From Wenyingzhuangia gilva (lineage in GTDB: Bacteria > Bacteroidota > Bacteroidia > Flavobacteriales > Flavobacteriaceae), in assembly GCF_030519655.1 (NCBI RefSeq), contig NZ_JAUMIT010000002.1, positions 310,001 to 374,000 on the forward strand: DNA of 64,000 nucleotides. Direction: 5' to 3'. The position numbers and the translations under genes are program-made. A model generated the notes under the pieces. That model had not been told where the DNA came from and made no database searches. It worked only from the letters and a program-made list of their open reading frames with translations. Of the stretch, positions 1 through 9,166 are shown piece after piece. Numbering within the stretch: the stretch's first letter is position 1; every line of letters starts with the position of its first letter.

Positions 1-2
1 AT

Positions 3-215
3 TTATATCCAGTTCGTGTACAAGAGTACGAAGAATTTTCGGCTGTAAATTATCATCATTGGGAAATTTGTGATGATGCCTGTTCTTTGGGAAAAGAACT
101 ACAGGTTCCTGTATATAAATTTTTAAAAAATGCATTGATTCTAAAGTTTGGAGAAAATTGGTATATGGAGTTAGAGAAAGTTGCTGAAGAATGGAAAAAA
201 CAGAAGAAGAGTTAA
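3..215 (+). CDS. C-terminal end of an unrecognised protein (partial, cut by window start)
   Basis: An open frame runs from the first bases of the window to a TAA at 213-215 and encodes the last 70 residues of a protein whose start lies outside. The segment is rich in aromatic and charged residues ([16 protein letters not shown] is its most distinctive stretch) and ends in a lysine-rich helix-like tail. There is no signal peptide, membrane segment or motif that I recognise. A good hairpin terminator follows 22 bases later, so it is the last gene of its transcript and is probably not co-transcribed with nrdB. Function unknown. Confidence 0.6.
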   Translation, partial: LYPVRVQEYEEFSAVNYHHWEICDDACSLGKELQVPVYKFLKNALILKFGENWYMELEKVAEEWKKQKKS

Positions 216-237
216 CAAGTTTTTTCTTAAAAAAGTT

Positions 238-280
238 AAAAAAAGCCTTTACAAATTCTTTGTTTGTTGGGCTTTTTTTT
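238..280 (+). terminator. Intrinsic terminator after the partial gene
   Basis: AAAAAAAGCC (238-247) pairs with GGCTTTTTTT (270-279). A small inner stem, ACAAA (251-255) with TTTGT (259-263), sits in the loop, and the right arm is itself the T run. It separates the partial upstream gene from nrdB. Confidence 0.75.
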
Positions 281-318
281 ATTATCTGAAATTACTTATT
301 TAAAACTATTTTAAATAT

Positions 319-406
319 AAACACTTGTTTTTTAGTGTTTTGTACAAAGTCAGTGTTTATGCTGCATTTTGACAGATTGTTAAGAACTTTCAAGATTTGT
401 GGATAA
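319..406. promoter_or_regulatory. nrdB upstream regulatory region: AGTGTTT dyad/repeats and a DnaA box
   Basis: AAACACT (319-325) and AGTGTTT (334-340) form an inverted repeat with an 8-bp spacer, and AGTGTTT recurs at 352-358. At 398-406 the sequence TGTGGATAA is the exact reverse complement of the DnaA box TTATCCACA. DnaA control of nrd genes is known in E. coli; a role here is inference. The dyad resembles an NrdR box but its spacer is two bases too long. No clean TAnnTTTG -7 element was found for nrdB; a TA-(3 nt)-TTTG variant lies near 430. Confidence 0.5.
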
Positions 407-489
407 GTAGTTCTTTCATTCAAGACTATTTTTTGCAATCTTTGTTAGCACGATAAAATAATAATCACACTAGAAATTAAATAATAGAT

Positions 490-1461
490 ATGTCTCAAAT
501 TGAACCAATTTTACAAGACGACCCAAATAGATTCGTAATTTTTCCTATCCAACACCAAGATATTTGGGAATGGTACAAAAAACAAGAAGCAAGTATTTGG
601 ACAGCTGAAGAAATTGACTTACATCAAGATGTTGTTGATTGGGAAAATAAATTAAATGATGATGAGCGTTATTTCATCAAACATATTTTAGCTTTTTTTG
701 CTGCTTCCGATGGAATTGTAAACGAAAATTTAGCTGAAAACTTTGTAAGTGAAGTTCAATATGCAGAGGCAAAATTCTTCTATGGTTTCCAAATCATGAT
801 GGAAAACATTCACTCAGAAGTATATTCTTTGTTAATTGATACTTATGTGAAAAATGAAGAAGAAAAAAACAAACTTTTTAAAGCTATTGAATATTTCCCA
901 GCGATTAAGTTAAAAGCAGATTGGGCTTTAAAATGGATAGAGTCAGAATCTTTTGCCGAACGCTTGATTGCTTTTGCAGCAGTTGAAGGGATTTTCTTTT
1001 CAGGTAGTTTCTGTGCAATCTTCTGGATGAAAAAACGTGGATTGTTACCAGGATTAACCTTTTCTAACGAGTTGATTTCTCGTGATGAAGGATTACACTG
1101 TGATTTTGCAGTACACTTACACAACAACCATATTGTAAATAAAGTACCTAAAGATCGTATCAAAGAAATTATTATTGATGCTTTAGATATTGAGAAAGTA
1201 TTTATTACAGAATCCTTACCAGTAAGTTTAATTGGAATGAATGCTAAATTGATGAGTCAATACTTAGAATTTGTAACAGACAGACTTTTAGTTGAATTTG
1301 GATGTGAAAGAGTGTATAATTCTAGCAATCCTTTCGACTTTATGGATATGATATCATTAGAAGGGAAAACAAACTTTTTTGAAAAAAGAGTTTCAGAATA
1401 CCAAAAAGCAGGAGTAAAATCTGGTGGAACAGGAGAAATTAGCTTTGATGCTGATTTTTAA
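490..1461 (+). CDS. nrdB: Class Ia ribonucleoside-diphosphate reductase, small (beta) subunit
   Basis: Houses the diiron-tyrosyl radical cofactor that starts ribonucleotide reduction in NrdA, making dNTPs for DNA synthesis. The 323-residue protein has all expected metal ligands by alignment with the mouse/E. coli enzymes: D43, E105, H108, E166, E200 and H203, and the radical tyrosine Y112 in [11 protein letters not shown], so it is a tyrosyl-radical (Ia) rather than a Tyr-less enzyme. The C-terminal tail GEISFDADF is close to the eukaryotic R2 tail (FTLDADF) that docks on the large subunit. It starts at an ATG and is followed 105 bases later by nrdA in the same direction, so the order is nrdB-nrdA. 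The upstream region carries a DnaA box. Confidence 0.97.
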   Translation: MSQIEPILQDDPNRFVIFPIQHQDIWEWYKKQEASIWTAEEIDLHQDVVDWENKLNDDERYFIKHILAFFAASDGIVNENLAENFVSEVQYAEAKFFYGFQIMMENIHSEVYSLLIDTYVKNEEEKNKLFKAIEYFPAIKLKADWALKWIESESFAERLIAFAAVEGIFFSGSFCAIFWMKKRGLLPGLTFSNELISRDEGLHCDFAVHLHNNHIVNKVPKDRIKEIIIDALDIEKVFITESLPVSLIGMNAKLMSQYLEFVTDRLLVEFGCERVYNSSNPFDFMDMISLEGKTNFFEKRVSEYQKAGVKSGGTGEISFDADF

Positions 1462-1566
1462 GAATAAATAAATTAATCACTTTTTTTAATATGCTACAAT
1501 GCTATGAAAATAGTGTTGATAGGATGTTATTCTCTAAAAACTAACTAATTTAAAAGATAAAGGCAT

Positions 1567-3948
1567 ATGTACGTAATTAAAAGAGATGGACACAAAGAGT
1601 CTGTGATGTTTGATAAAATCACGGCTAGAATTAGAAAAATTTGTTACGGATTAAACCCATTGGTAGATCCAGTAAAAGTAGCAATGCGTGTGATTGAAGG
1701 GTTGTATGATGGAGTCACCACTTCTGAATTAGATAACTTAGCAGCAGAAATTGCCGCAACCTTAACTACAGCACATCCTGACTATGCAAAGTTAGCGGCA
1801 AGAATTTCAGTATCTAACTTACACAAGAATACAGAAAAATCTTTTTCTGCAACCATGAAAGAATTGTATGAGTATGTAAACCCGCGTACAGGTTTGGCAT
1901 CTCCATTGCTTTCAGATGAAGTGTATAAAGTAATTGAGGAAAATTCAGCTTTATTAGATTCCTCAATTGTATATGATAGAGATTTTAACTACGATTATTT
2001 CGGTTTTAAAACTTTAGAGCGCTCTTATCTTTTAAAAATTAACGGACAAATTACAGAACGTCCACAACACATGTTAATGCGTGTAGCAATAGGTATTCAC
2101 TTAAATGATATTGAAGAAGCTATTGAGACTTATAACTTAATGAGTAAAAAGTTTTTTACACATGCAACCCCAACTTTGTTCAATTCTGGTACCCCAAAAC
2201 CACAAATGTCTTCTTGTTTTTTATTACAAATGCAAGATGATAGTATTGATGGTATTTACGATACTTTAAAACAAACGGCAAAAATTTCTCAGTCAGCTGG
2301 GGGTATCGGTTTGTCTATTCATAATATTAGAGCTACAGGTTCTTACATTCGCGGAACCAACGGAACTTCTAACGGAATTATTCCAATGTTAAAAGTTTAT
2401 AATGATACGGCTCGTTATGTAGATCAAGGAGGAGGTAAACGTAAAGGTTCTTTTGCTATTTATATAGAACCTTGGCATGCTGATATTTTTGAATTTTTAG
2501 ATTTAAGAAAAAATACTGGAGCAGAGGAAAAACGTGCAAGAGACCTATTCTTGGCATTGTGGATTTCTGACTTATTTATGAAGCGTGTTGAAGAAAACGG
2601 GGAATGGACGTTGATGTGTCCTAATGAATGTCCAGGTTTATATGATACTTATGGAGAAGAGTTTGAAGCATTATACACCAAATACGAAGCGGAAGGAAAA
2701 GGACGTAAAACCATTAAAGCTCGTGAATTATGGGAAAAAGTTTTAGAATCTCAAATAGAAACTGGTAATCCATACATGTTGTACAAAGATGCAGCGAACC
2801 GCAAGTCTAATCAAAAGAATTTAGGGGTTATTCGTTCTTCTAACTTGTGCACAGAAATTATGGAATACACAGCAAAAGACGAAGTTGCGGTTTGTAACTT
2901 GGCATCTATTGCAATTCCAATGTTTGTAGAAACAAATGACAAAGGCGAAAAGTTCTTTAACCACGATAAATTATACAAAGTAGTTAAAAAAGTAACTCGT
3001 AATTTAGATACGGTTATTGACAGAAACTACTATCCTGTAAAAGAAGCAGAAAATTCTAACATGAGACACCGTCCTGTAGGATTGGGAATTCAAGGATTGG
3101 CTGATGCTTTTATTATGTTAAGAATGCCATTTACTTCTGATGAAGCAAAGCAATTAAACAAAGATATTTTTGAAACCTTATATTTTGCAGCAGTAGAATC
3201 GTCTATGGAAATTGCTACAAAAAAAGGAGCTTATTCTACATTTGAAGGCTCTCCAATGTCACAAGGAGAATTTCAATATAATATGTGGGGAGTTAAGGAT
3301 GAAGAATTAAGTGGTCGTTGGAATTGGGCTGAATTAAGAGAAAAAGTAATGAAGAATGGTGTTCGTAACTCTTTATTAGTGGCTCCAATGCCAACAGCAT
3401 CTACTTCTCAAATTTTAGGAAACAACGAAGCTTTTGAACCTTATACCTCAAATATTTATACTCGTAGAGTATTGTCAGGAGAGTTTATTGTTGTTAATAA
3501 ACACTTATTAGAAGATTTAGTTGAGTTAGGTTTATGGGATAATGCTTTAAAAGAAGAGTTGATGAGAGCCAATGGTTCTATTCAGCATATTGAAGGAATT
3601 CCACAAGACTTAAAAGATTTGTATAAAACAGTTTGGGAATTAAGTATGAAAGATATTATTGATATGTCTCGTCAAAGAGGATATTTTATCGATCAATCTC
3701 AATCATTAAACTTGTTTATGGAAGATGCTAATTATTCTAAATTAACCTCAATGCACTTCTATGCTTGGAAATCAGGATTAAAAACAGGAATGTATTATCT
3801 AAGAACAAAATCTGCAGTAAATGCAATTAAGTTTACCTTAAATAATGATAAAAAAGTAGAAGATAAGCCTTTAACTCCAGAAGAATTTAAAGCCATGGTT
3901 TTACAATCTAGAGAAAATCCAGATGATTGTGAAATGTGTGGATCTTAA
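1567..3948 (+). CDS. nrdA: Class Ia ribonucleoside-diphosphate reductase, large (alpha) subunit
   Basis: Catalytic subunit that reduces NDPs to dNDPs using the NrdB radical. An ATP-cone fills about residues 1-90, predicting dATP feedback inhibition. Active-site residues are present: C217 and C443 (substrate-reducing pair), N426/C428/E430 in NLCTEI, and the C-terminal redox shuttle C788-x-x-C791 at the very end (DDCEMCGS). The numbering is one off from human RRM1 and the tail is nearly the human ECLMCGS, so this is the eukaryote-like subgroup. The 793-residue length is normal. It lies downstream of nrdB and ends at a long hairpin. Confidence 0.97.
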   Translation: MYVIKRDGHKESVMFDKITARIRKICYGLNPLVDPVKVAMRVIEGLYDGVTTSELDNLAAEIAATLTTAHPDYAKLAARISVSNLHKNTEKSFSATMKELYEYVNPRTGLASPLLSDEVYKVIEENSALLDSSIVYDRDFNYDYFGFKTLERSYLLKINGQITERPQHMLMRVAIGIHLNDIEEAIETYNLMSKKFFTHATPTLFNSGTPKPQMSSCFLLQMQDDSIDGIYDTLKQTAKISQSAGGIGLSIHNIRATGSYIRGTNGTSNGIIPMLKVYNDTARYVDQGGGKRKGSFAIYIEPWHADIFEFLDLRKNTGAEEKRARDLFLALWISDLFMKRVEENGEWTLMCPNECPGLYDTYGEEFEALYTKYEAEGKGRKTIKARELWEKVLESQIETGNPYMLYKDAANRKSNQKNLGVIRSSNLCTEIMEYTAKDEVAVCNLASIAIPMFVETNDKGEKFFNHDKLYKVVKKVTRNLDTVIDRNYYPVKEAENSNMRHRPVGLGIQGLADAFIMLRMPFTSDEAKQLNKDIFETLYFAAVESSMEIATKKGAYSTFEGSPMSQGEFQYNMWGVKDEELSGRWNWAELREKVMKNGVRNSLLVAPMPTASTSQILGNNEAFEPYTSNIYTRRVLSGEFIVVNKHLLEDLVELGLWDNALKEELMRANGSIQHIEGIPQDLKDLYKTVWELSMKDIIDMSRQRGYFIDQSQSLNLFMEDANYSKLTSMHFYAWKSGLKTGMYYLRTKSAVNAIKFTLNNDKKVEDKPLTPEEFKAMVLQSRENPDDCEMCGS

Positions 3949-3966
3949 AGAATAAAGTAAATATAT

Positions 3967-4028
3967 ACTCCTAAGAGATTTTTTAGTGTGGTAATATTAA
4001 CACATACTAAATACTCTTAGGAGTTTTT
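3967..4028 (+). terminator. Terminator after nrdA
   Basis: ACTCCTAAGAG (3967-3977) pairs perfectly with CTCTTAGGAGT (4014-4024) and is followed by TTTTT. The interior also pairs in part (TAGTGTG with CACATACTA), extending the stem. It closes the nrdBA transcript. Confidence 0.8.
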
Positions 4029-4335
4029 ATATAATTTGTTTAACCTTTTTTAATCTAAAATAGAGGGAGAAAAATAATGCACAAAAAAAGGGATACTGGA
4101 AATACCCCTTAATTTTTAATTTGAAAGTTTTTAGCTTTGGACGGCAAAAAAAATATTTTCAAAAAATAGAAGAAACAGACAGAGATTACCTCATCTTTCC
4201 TTATTTACTTCAAAAGTAACTAATTCTAGTTTCTCCTACAAAATAATTATTTCCGCTTTTATTAATAAATATTCAAACAGGTCTATATTTCAAAGGGAAT
4301 AATAGCTGTTTAGAGTGTTAATAACTTATTAAGTT
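4029..4335. other. Gene-free stretch between the nrdA terminator and the orphan gene
   Basis: About 300 AT-rich bases with no convincing open frame on either strand. The only promoter-like match is TATATTTC at 4284-4291, one base from the TAnnTTTG consensus and without a -33 partner at the right distance. No transposon ends, tRNA or direct repeats flanking the downstream gene were seen. Confidence 0.4.
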
Positions 4336-5553
4336 ATGATTAGATTTAACAAAAAAATAGTAAAAAAAGGAAATGTTTTAAAAGAGGACACAGGAATAAA
4401 GGTTTCTGATTTAGTCAAATTATTAGGAGAAGACTCTATGTCAATAGAGTTTTTGGAATTATTAAATTTTAAATCCATAGAAGATGAATTTATCAATATT
4501 AAAGGAGCTACCACAATAGTTGAAACTCAGAAGTTAATAAACTCAAAGTTTAATAAAATAGATTTATTAAGTTCGCTAAATAATATATCACTGTATGATG
4601 ATATGGAGTTTACTATTAATTTTCATAATATATGTAGTAGTGATTATTTTGAGAAATTAGGAGTGAAAAATATTTCCGTAAGTCCTATTTATTCTGCAAA
4701 GAGAGATTTCTTCACTTGCTTATACCAAATGGATAAATATGCAAACAAAATAATTCAATGCGGATATAGTGATCTTGTAAAATTAAATTTTGATTATCTT
4801 AAAAAAGTATGTGCGATAGATAAGAAGTATAGAATTTTACATGAAATAGATGAAGATAAGTACTACTTAAGAGCTATTATTTCTCAAAAAAAATATCACA
4901 ATTATGATAATAATTTGACAATAGTTATAGGTTTATTAACACTTCACGAAGAAATGAAAAGAAATAATGTTTTTTATAGCTTAAATATGTTTGAGTATAA
5001 TGAATCATTTGTTAAAATGTATTTTGAAAGTTCAGATCGAAGAGAGTTAAAAGATATTGGTTATGTGAAAAATATTATTATTGTATCAAATGATGAGATT
5101 AAAAGAGAAGCTTTAAGATTTTCAGCTGTCTGTTCTATTGTTTTTGATGAAACAAAATTTGAAGAATTAATTATGCTGCCAAGAAATATAAAGTCAGATA
5201 TCTTATCTATAAAACATAATCAAGTTCCTAAAACAGCAATATCCGAATTAAGGAGTATCTCAGATGCTAAAAAGATTCATGATGAGTTGTTTGAAGATAT
5301 TTCTAAAATTCATACTATAAGAAATCCTGAGCAAATAAAATTTTTGGTTAGAGAAAAAATAGAAAAAGCAAAGAGAGACGAAGTTAAAAAAATCAAAGGC
5401 TCATTAATTAATGAGTTAGATAAAAAAAGAATAAGGAATGTAGTTGATCTATTATCAGTATTTAAGAAAATAGAATTATTAGCTGAAGAGGATATTGATG
5501 CTCTTTCTTATTTAAGATTTATTATATATCAAGCATTAATTCTTCGAAAGTAA
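4336..5553 (+). CDS. Orphan 405-residue protein of unknown function
   Basis: I do not recognise this gene. It encodes a soluble-looking 405-residue, lysine- and isoleucine-rich protein with no signal peptide or membrane segment. The N-terminal 120 residues look mixed alpha/beta; the central part contains YYLRAIIS (about residues 178-185) and later IVSNDEIKREALRFSAVC (about 250-270); the C-terminal 110 residues are strongly charged and helical. The central order of motifs faintly recalls DUF932 phage/plasmid proteins (an RAxxS block, then a GVxxxNSExG-like block, then a Cys), but that is a weak impression. It stands alone between the nrdA terminator and its own terminator, among housekeeping genes, which fits an inserted accessory gene. 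No partner gene is adjacent. Confidence 0.7.
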   Translation: MIRFNKKIVKKGNVLKEDTGIKVSDLVKLLGEDSMSIEFLELLNFKSIEDEFINIKGATTIVETQKLINSKFNKIDLLSSLNNISLYDDMEFTINFHNICSSDYFEKLGVKNISVSPIYSAKRDFFTCLYQMDKYANKIIQCGYSDLVKLNFDYLKKVCAIDKKYRILHEIDEDKYYLRAIISQKKYHNYDNNLTIVIGLLTLHEEMKRNNVFYSLNMFEYNESFVKMYFESSDRRELKDIGYVKNIIIVSNDEIKREALRFSAVCSIVFDETKFEELIMLPRNIKSDILSIKHNQVPKTAISELRSISDAKKIHDELFEDISKIHTIRNPEQIKFLVREKIEKAKRDEVKKIKGSLINELDKKRIRNVVDLLSVFKKIELLAEEDIDALSYLRFIIYQALILRK

Positions 5554-5575
5554 TTTTTAATGTTCAAGTATCATT

Positions 5576-5608
5576 AAAGCCGCTTTGAAATTTCAAAGTG
5601 GCTTTTTT
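5576..5608 (+). terminator. Terminator after the orphan gene
   Basis: AAAGCCGCTTTGAAA (5576-5590) pairs with TTTCAAAGTGGCTTT (5591-5605) with a single G-T pair and is followed by more T. It isolates the orphan gene from hisS. Confidence 0.85.
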
Positions 5609-5658
5609 GTTTTATGAAATAGCTTCTGATTTCATGACAGATTAGCTTTTAGTTTATT

Positions 5659-5666
5659 TATATTTG
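5659..5666 (+). promoter_or_regulatory. hisS promoter -7 element
   Basis: TATATTTG matches the Bacteroidota -7 consensus TAnnTTTG exactly. No strong -33 TTTG is visible. Its last base is the G of a GTG that would otherwise be an in-frame upstream start for hisS, so translation must begin downstream at the ATG at 5693. Confidence 0.6.
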
Positions 5667-5692
5667 TGCTTTCAAAAAAACAAGGCATTTGT

Positions 5693-7069
5693 ATGGCACA
5701 AAAACCAAGTATTCCTAAAGGAACTAGAGATTTTTCTCCTGTTGAAGTAGCAAAAAGAGATTATATTTTTACTACCATTAAGTCTGTTTTCCAAACTTTT
5801 GGATTTCAATCTATAGAAACACCTTCTTTTGAAAACTCAGAAACCTTAATGGGGAAGTATGGAGAGGAAGGAGATCGATTGATTTTTAAAATCTTAAATT
5901 CTGGAGATTACTTAAGTAAAGCTGATGAAAATTTATTGGCAAGTAAGGATAGTCAAAAATTAACAAGTGTCATTAGTGAAAAAGCCTTGCGTTACGATTT
6001 AACTGTGCCTTTTGCACGTTACGTGGTACAACATCAAAATGAAATTGAATTTCCGTTTAAGAGATATCAAATTCAGCCAGTTTGGAGAGCCGATCGTCCT
6101 CAAAAAGGTCGTTTTAGAGAATTCTATCAATGTGATGCCGATGTAGTAGGAAGTGATTCTCTTTGGCAAGAAGTAGATTTTGTTCAGTTATATGATACCG
6201 TTTTTACCAAGTTGGGACTAAATGGTGTAACTGTTAAAATGAACAACCGAAAAATATTATCAGGTATTGCAGAAATTATTGATGCTAGTGATAAGTTAAT
6301 CGATTTTACGGTGGCTTTAGATAAGTTAGATAAAATTGGGAAAGAAGGAGTAACCAAAGAAATGCTAGAAAAAGGTATTTCTGAAGAAGCCATAGAAAAA
6401 GTAGCTCCCTTATTTGATTTTACAGGAACCAATCAAGAGAAATTAAATCAGTTAGCTAATATGCTGGCTAGTTCAGTAGAAGGAACCAAAGGAGTAGAAG
6501 AATTAAGATTCATTATAGATACCATAGAAACGATTGGATTACAATCGGCAAATTTAACTTTAGATGTAACTTTAGCTCGTGGATTAAATTATTACACAGG
6601 TGCTATTTTTGAAGTAGCGGCTCCAGAAGGTGTAAAAATGGGATCTATTGGAGGTGGAGGTCGTTACGACGATTTAACAGGAATCTTTGGTTTAAAGGAT
6701 ATGAGTGGTGTTGGAATTTCTTTTGGGTTGGATAGGATTTATTTGGTTTTAGAGGAGTTAGGGTTGTTTGAAGAAGTAGCTCAGCCAAGACCAGATATTT
6801 TATTTATCAACTTTGGTAATGAAGAAGCACTTTATGCGACCAAAGCCATTGCCAAGCTAAGGGCAGAAGGAATTAAATCAGAATTGTATCCTAGTGATGC
6901 AAAAATGAAAAAGCAAATGATGTATGCCAACAAAAGAAACATTCCGTTTGTGGTGTTGGTAGGATCAAAAGAAATAGAAGAGGGTACTTATACGTTAAAA
7001 AATATGAGTACAGGTGAACAATTGGTGTATAAGTTAAATGAATTGCTACAAGTCGTAATTAATTCGTAA
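5693..7069 (+). CDS. hisS: Histidyl-tRNA synthetase
   Basis: Charges tRNA-His in the cytoplasm. From the ATG at 5693 the protein has 458 residues and starts [16 protein letters not shown], the usual HisRS opening. Class II motif 2 is seen in [17 protein letters not shown], the HisRS-specific motif in [12 protein letters not shown], and motif 3 in [12 protein letters not shown], followed by an alpha/beta anticodon-binding domain (about the last 95 residues). The in-frame GTG at 5666 overlaps the -7 promoter element and is rejected. The stop codon overlaps the folE promoter, so folE is transcribed separately. Confidence 0.96.
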   Translation: MAQKPSIPKGTRDFSPVEVAKRDYIFTTIKSVFQTFGFQSIETPSFENSETLMGKYGEEGDRLIFKILNSGDYLSKADENLLASKDSQKLTSVISEKALRYDLTVPFARYVVQHQNEIEFPFKRYQIQPVWRADRPQKGRFREFYQCDADVVGSDSLWQEVDFVQLYDTVFTKLGLNGVTVKMNNRKILSGIAEIIDASDKLIDFTVALDKLDKIGKEGVTKEMLEKGISEEAIEKVAPLFDFTGTNQEKLNQLANMLASSVEGTKGVEELRFIIDTIETIGLQSANLTLDVTLARGLNYYTGAIFEVAAPEGVKMGSIGGGGRYDDLTGIFGLKDMSGVGISFGLDRIYLVLEELGLFEEVAQPRPDILFINFGNEEALYATKAIAKLRAEGIKSELYPSDAKMKKQMMYANKRNIPFVVLVGSKEIEEGTYTLKNMSTGEQLVYKLNELLQVVINS

Positions 7070-7074
7070 ATTTG
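7043..7074 (+). promoter_or_regulatory. folE promoter overlapping the end of hisS
   Basis: TTG at 7043-7045 (-33) and TAAATTTG at 7067-7074 (-7) are separated by 21 bases. The TAA of the -7 element is the hisS stop codon. This gives a short leader before the folE ATG at 7095. Confidence 0.7.
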
Positions 7075-7094
7075 CACCCTATAATTTTATAAAT

Positions 7095-7781
7095 ATGTCC
7101 CAAGAAATTGACATAATGAACTACGAAGAGATTGATGATATAGGAGATAACCACATTGGTGATGTGACTAAAACTCCAATGCGAGCAGATGCTTTTGAAT
7201 TATCTGATGCTGAAAAGATAGAGAAAATTCAAAAAAATGTTAAAGAAATCATGGAAACGTTAGGGTTAGACTTAACGGATGATAGCTTGCAAGGAACTCC
7301 AAGACGTGTGGCAAAAGCCTATGTTAAAGAATTGTTTGGAGGTTTAAATCCAGAAACCAAGCCTAAGTTATCTACCTTTAACAATAGCTACCAATATGGT
7401 GAAATGTTGGTAGAAAAAAATATAGTGGTTTATTCTACTTGTGAACATCACTTATTACCTATTATTGGTAGAGCACATGTTGCTTATATTTCTAAAGGTA
7501 CTGTGGTAGGTTTGTCTAAAATGAATCGTATTGTAGATCATTTTGCAAAAAGACCTCAAGTACAAGAGCGATTAACTCGTCAGGTTGTAAAAGCTTTACA
7601 AGAGGCTTTAGGAACAGAGGATGTAGCTTGTATAATAGATGCTAAACACTTGTGTGTAAATTCTAGAGGAGTAAAAGACATTGAAAGTTCAACAGTAACG
7701 GCTGAGTTTGGAGGTGCTTTTAAAAATGTTGATAAACAAAAAGAATTTAGAGATTATATCAAATTAGAAACTAAGTTTTAA
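7095..7781 (+). CDS. folE: GTP cyclohydrolase I
   Basis: Converts GTP to 7,8-dihydroneopterin triphosphate, the first step of tetrahydrofolate (and queuosine precursor) synthesis. The 228-residue protein has the zinc ligands C116, H119 and C187 and the catalytic H118 in STCEHHLLP and LCVNSRGVKD, plus the GTPRRVAKAY block at 68-77. The N-terminal 30 residues are an acidic extension absent from E. coli FolE. It has its own promoter over the end of hisS and ends at a perfect bidirectional terminator facing a convergent gene. Confidence 0.97.
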   Translation: MSQEIDIMNYEEIDDIGDNHIGDVTKTPMRADAFELSDAEKIEKIQKNVKEIMETLGLDLTDDSLQGTPRRVAKAYVKELFGGLNPETKPKLSTFNNSYQYGEMLVEKNIVVYSTCEHHLLPIIGRAHVAYISKGTVVGLSKMNRIVDHFAKRPQVQERLTRQVVKALQEALGTEDVACIIDAKHLCVNSRGVKDIESSTVTAEFGGAFKNVDKQKEFRDYIKLETKF

Positions 7782-7805
7782 TAGAGTTTGATGTTATATA
7801 AAAAT

Positions 7806-7842
7806 AAAAAAGCCGAGCAATTTTAAATTGCTCGGCTTTTTT
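7806..7842. terminator. Bidirectional terminator with a CCGAGCAA core
   Basis: A perfect 18-bp stem (7806-7823 with 7825-7842) with one central base, carrying an A run on one side and a T run on the other, lies between the convergent folE and 7847-8158 genes. Its core GCCGAGCAATTT is related to the terminators at 13608 and 16163. Confidence 0.9.
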
Positions 7843-7846
7843 ATAA

Positions 7847-8158
7847 CTAATCTTCGTCGTCATCTGAATCTTCATCTTTTAGTAAATCTTCATCTACATC
7901 AAGATCATCAGCAGGTTCGTTATCGCTGTCTTCATCATTTTCTTCAACAAAGTTATCAATGGCTTTGTCTAATTTAGTTCCAACTTTTACCAAATAAATA
8001 TCATCGCCTAATTTAATTTCAAGAGCTTCAATAAGTTCTCCTTTGTGGTTTTTAAATTTTAAAACATCTCTATCAGTGTATCCATCAGGATAATCTTCCA
8101 TAATGATGTTTAAGATTTCGTCTGTTACTTTTGAGTGGTCAATTATGATTCTTTTCAT
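7847..8158 (-). CDS. Conserved small acidic protein, function unknown
   Basis: The 103-residue protein has a compact N-terminal part (about 1-70, mixed alpha/beta, starting MKRIIIDHSKVTDEILNI) and a C-terminal tail made almost only of Asp, Glu and Ser (about 72-103). There is no signal peptide or known motif. It sits 75 bases downstream of the ureohydrolase gene on the same strand and may be read through from the polyamine operon; no terminator separates them. The acidic tail suggests a chaperone-like or nucleic-acid-mimic role, but that is only a guess. Confidence 0.75.
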   Translation of the reverse strand: MKRIIIDHSKVTDEILNIIMEDYPDGYTDRDVLKFKNHKGELIEALEIKLGDDIYLVKVGTKLDKAIDNFVEENDEDSDNEPADDLDVDEDLLKDEDSDDDED

Positions 8159-8233
8159 AAGAACTAAGGTTTGTCGTTAGTTGTCTATTTCAAAGACTAT
8201 ATAAGGTTGTTTGTTTTGTTGTTTTAATTGTTC

Positions 8234-9166
8234 TTATTCTTCATCATCTGAGAACTTTCCAATTTTATTTTTCTTGGTGCTAAAATCATTTTCATCAATT
8301 CCTAGGCTATCATCTTTTTCTAATTCAAATTTATAGCTTAACATTTTGTAGTATAATTTTGCAGCTAAAGCATCAGAAGTTTTATCATGTTCGTTAGGAC
8401 ATAATTCAACCAAGTCGAACCCTACTACATTTTTTTCTTCAAACACTTTTCTTAAAAAGTCTAAAGTTTCATACCAAAATAAACCTCCTGGTTCTGGATT
8501 TCCTACAGACGGCATAATAGAAGGATCAAATCCATCTAAGTCAAAAGAAATATATACATTATCTGTCATGGCTTCAATAGCATTTTCCATCCAATAGTCA
8601 TCAGTAGCCAAATCATGAGCAAAGAAAACTTTGTCATAATCAATTACAGTTTTTTCAATATGCCCCATGCTACGAACTCCAACTTGTACTAAATTGGTTA
8701 CTTGGCTTGCGTGGTACATAGAACAGTTATGGTTAATTTTAGATCCTAAATGTTCTTTTCTAATTCCCGCATGTGCATCAATTTGTAATACTGTTAAATT
8801 ATCAAAATGCTCGTTAAAAGCTTTTATAGTTCCTATTGAAACAGAGTGCTCTCCACCAACAATAGTTACAAATTTATTTGTGTTTAAATACGTTTTTACG
8901 TTTTCGTAAACAGCAGCAGACATAGCTTCTGGCGTTTTGTTTTCAGAAACAGCATCTGCCAAAAAGATTCCTTGTTTGTATACTTCAGAATCTGTTTCAA
9001 TATCATAAAGTTCAAGGCTTTCAGATGCTTTTAAAAAAGCTTGAGGAGCTTTGTCACTTCCTTTTTGCCAAGAATCGGTTCCATTATAAGGAACAGGGAT
9101 TAATACGACTTTAGCAGTTTCTTTTTTAGCGTATTCGCTAGCGATGTTTGCGTAGTTATTTTTCAT
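8234..9166 (-). CDS. speB: Ureohydrolase (agmatinase/arginase family), one metal ligand replaced
   Basis: By context this should turn agmatine into putrescine and urea, the step after the adjoining arginine decarboxylase, whose reading frame it overlaps by 11 bases. The 310-residue protein has the ureohydrolase fold signatures: GGEHSVSIG (H107), IDAHAGIR (D130, H132) and SFDLDGFDP (D209, D211). The family motif DAHxD reads DAHAG here: the second Asp, a ligand of one manganese ion in arginase, is Gly134. The other ligands are intact. It may use a changed metal site, have a different substrate, or be weak or inactive. A charged C-terminal extension follows residue 280. Substrate assignment rests on neighbours. 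Confidence 0.85.
   Translation of the reverse strand: MKNNYANIASEYAKKETAKVVLIPVPYNGTDSWQKGSDKAPQAFLKASESLELYDIETDSEVYKQGIFLADAVSENKTPEAMSAAVYENVKTYLNTNKFVTIVGGEHSVSIGTIKAFNEHFDNLTVLQIDAHAGIRKEHLGSKINHNCSMYHASQVTNLVQVGVRSMGHIEKTVIDYDKVFFAHDLATDDYWMENAIEAMTDNVYISFDLDGFDPSIMPSVGNPEPGGLFWYETLDFLRKVFEEKNVVGFDLVELCPNEHDKTSDALAAKLYYKMLSYKFELEKDDSLGIDENDFSTKKNKIGKFSDDEE

Noticed and set aside
319-340. NrdR box upstream of nrdB
   Set aside because: The arms resemble ACACT/AGTGT but the spacer is two bases longer than the usual NrdR box, and no second box at the normal distance is seen. Kept only as a dyad.
4081-4105. Possible hairpin GGGATACTGGAAATACCCC
   Set aside because: The stem is only partly complementary and has no T run; not a terminator.
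5666-5692. GTG start giving a longer HisRS
   Set aside because: The GTG overlaps the -7 element TATATTTG; the ATG at 5693 matches the normal HisRS N-terminus.
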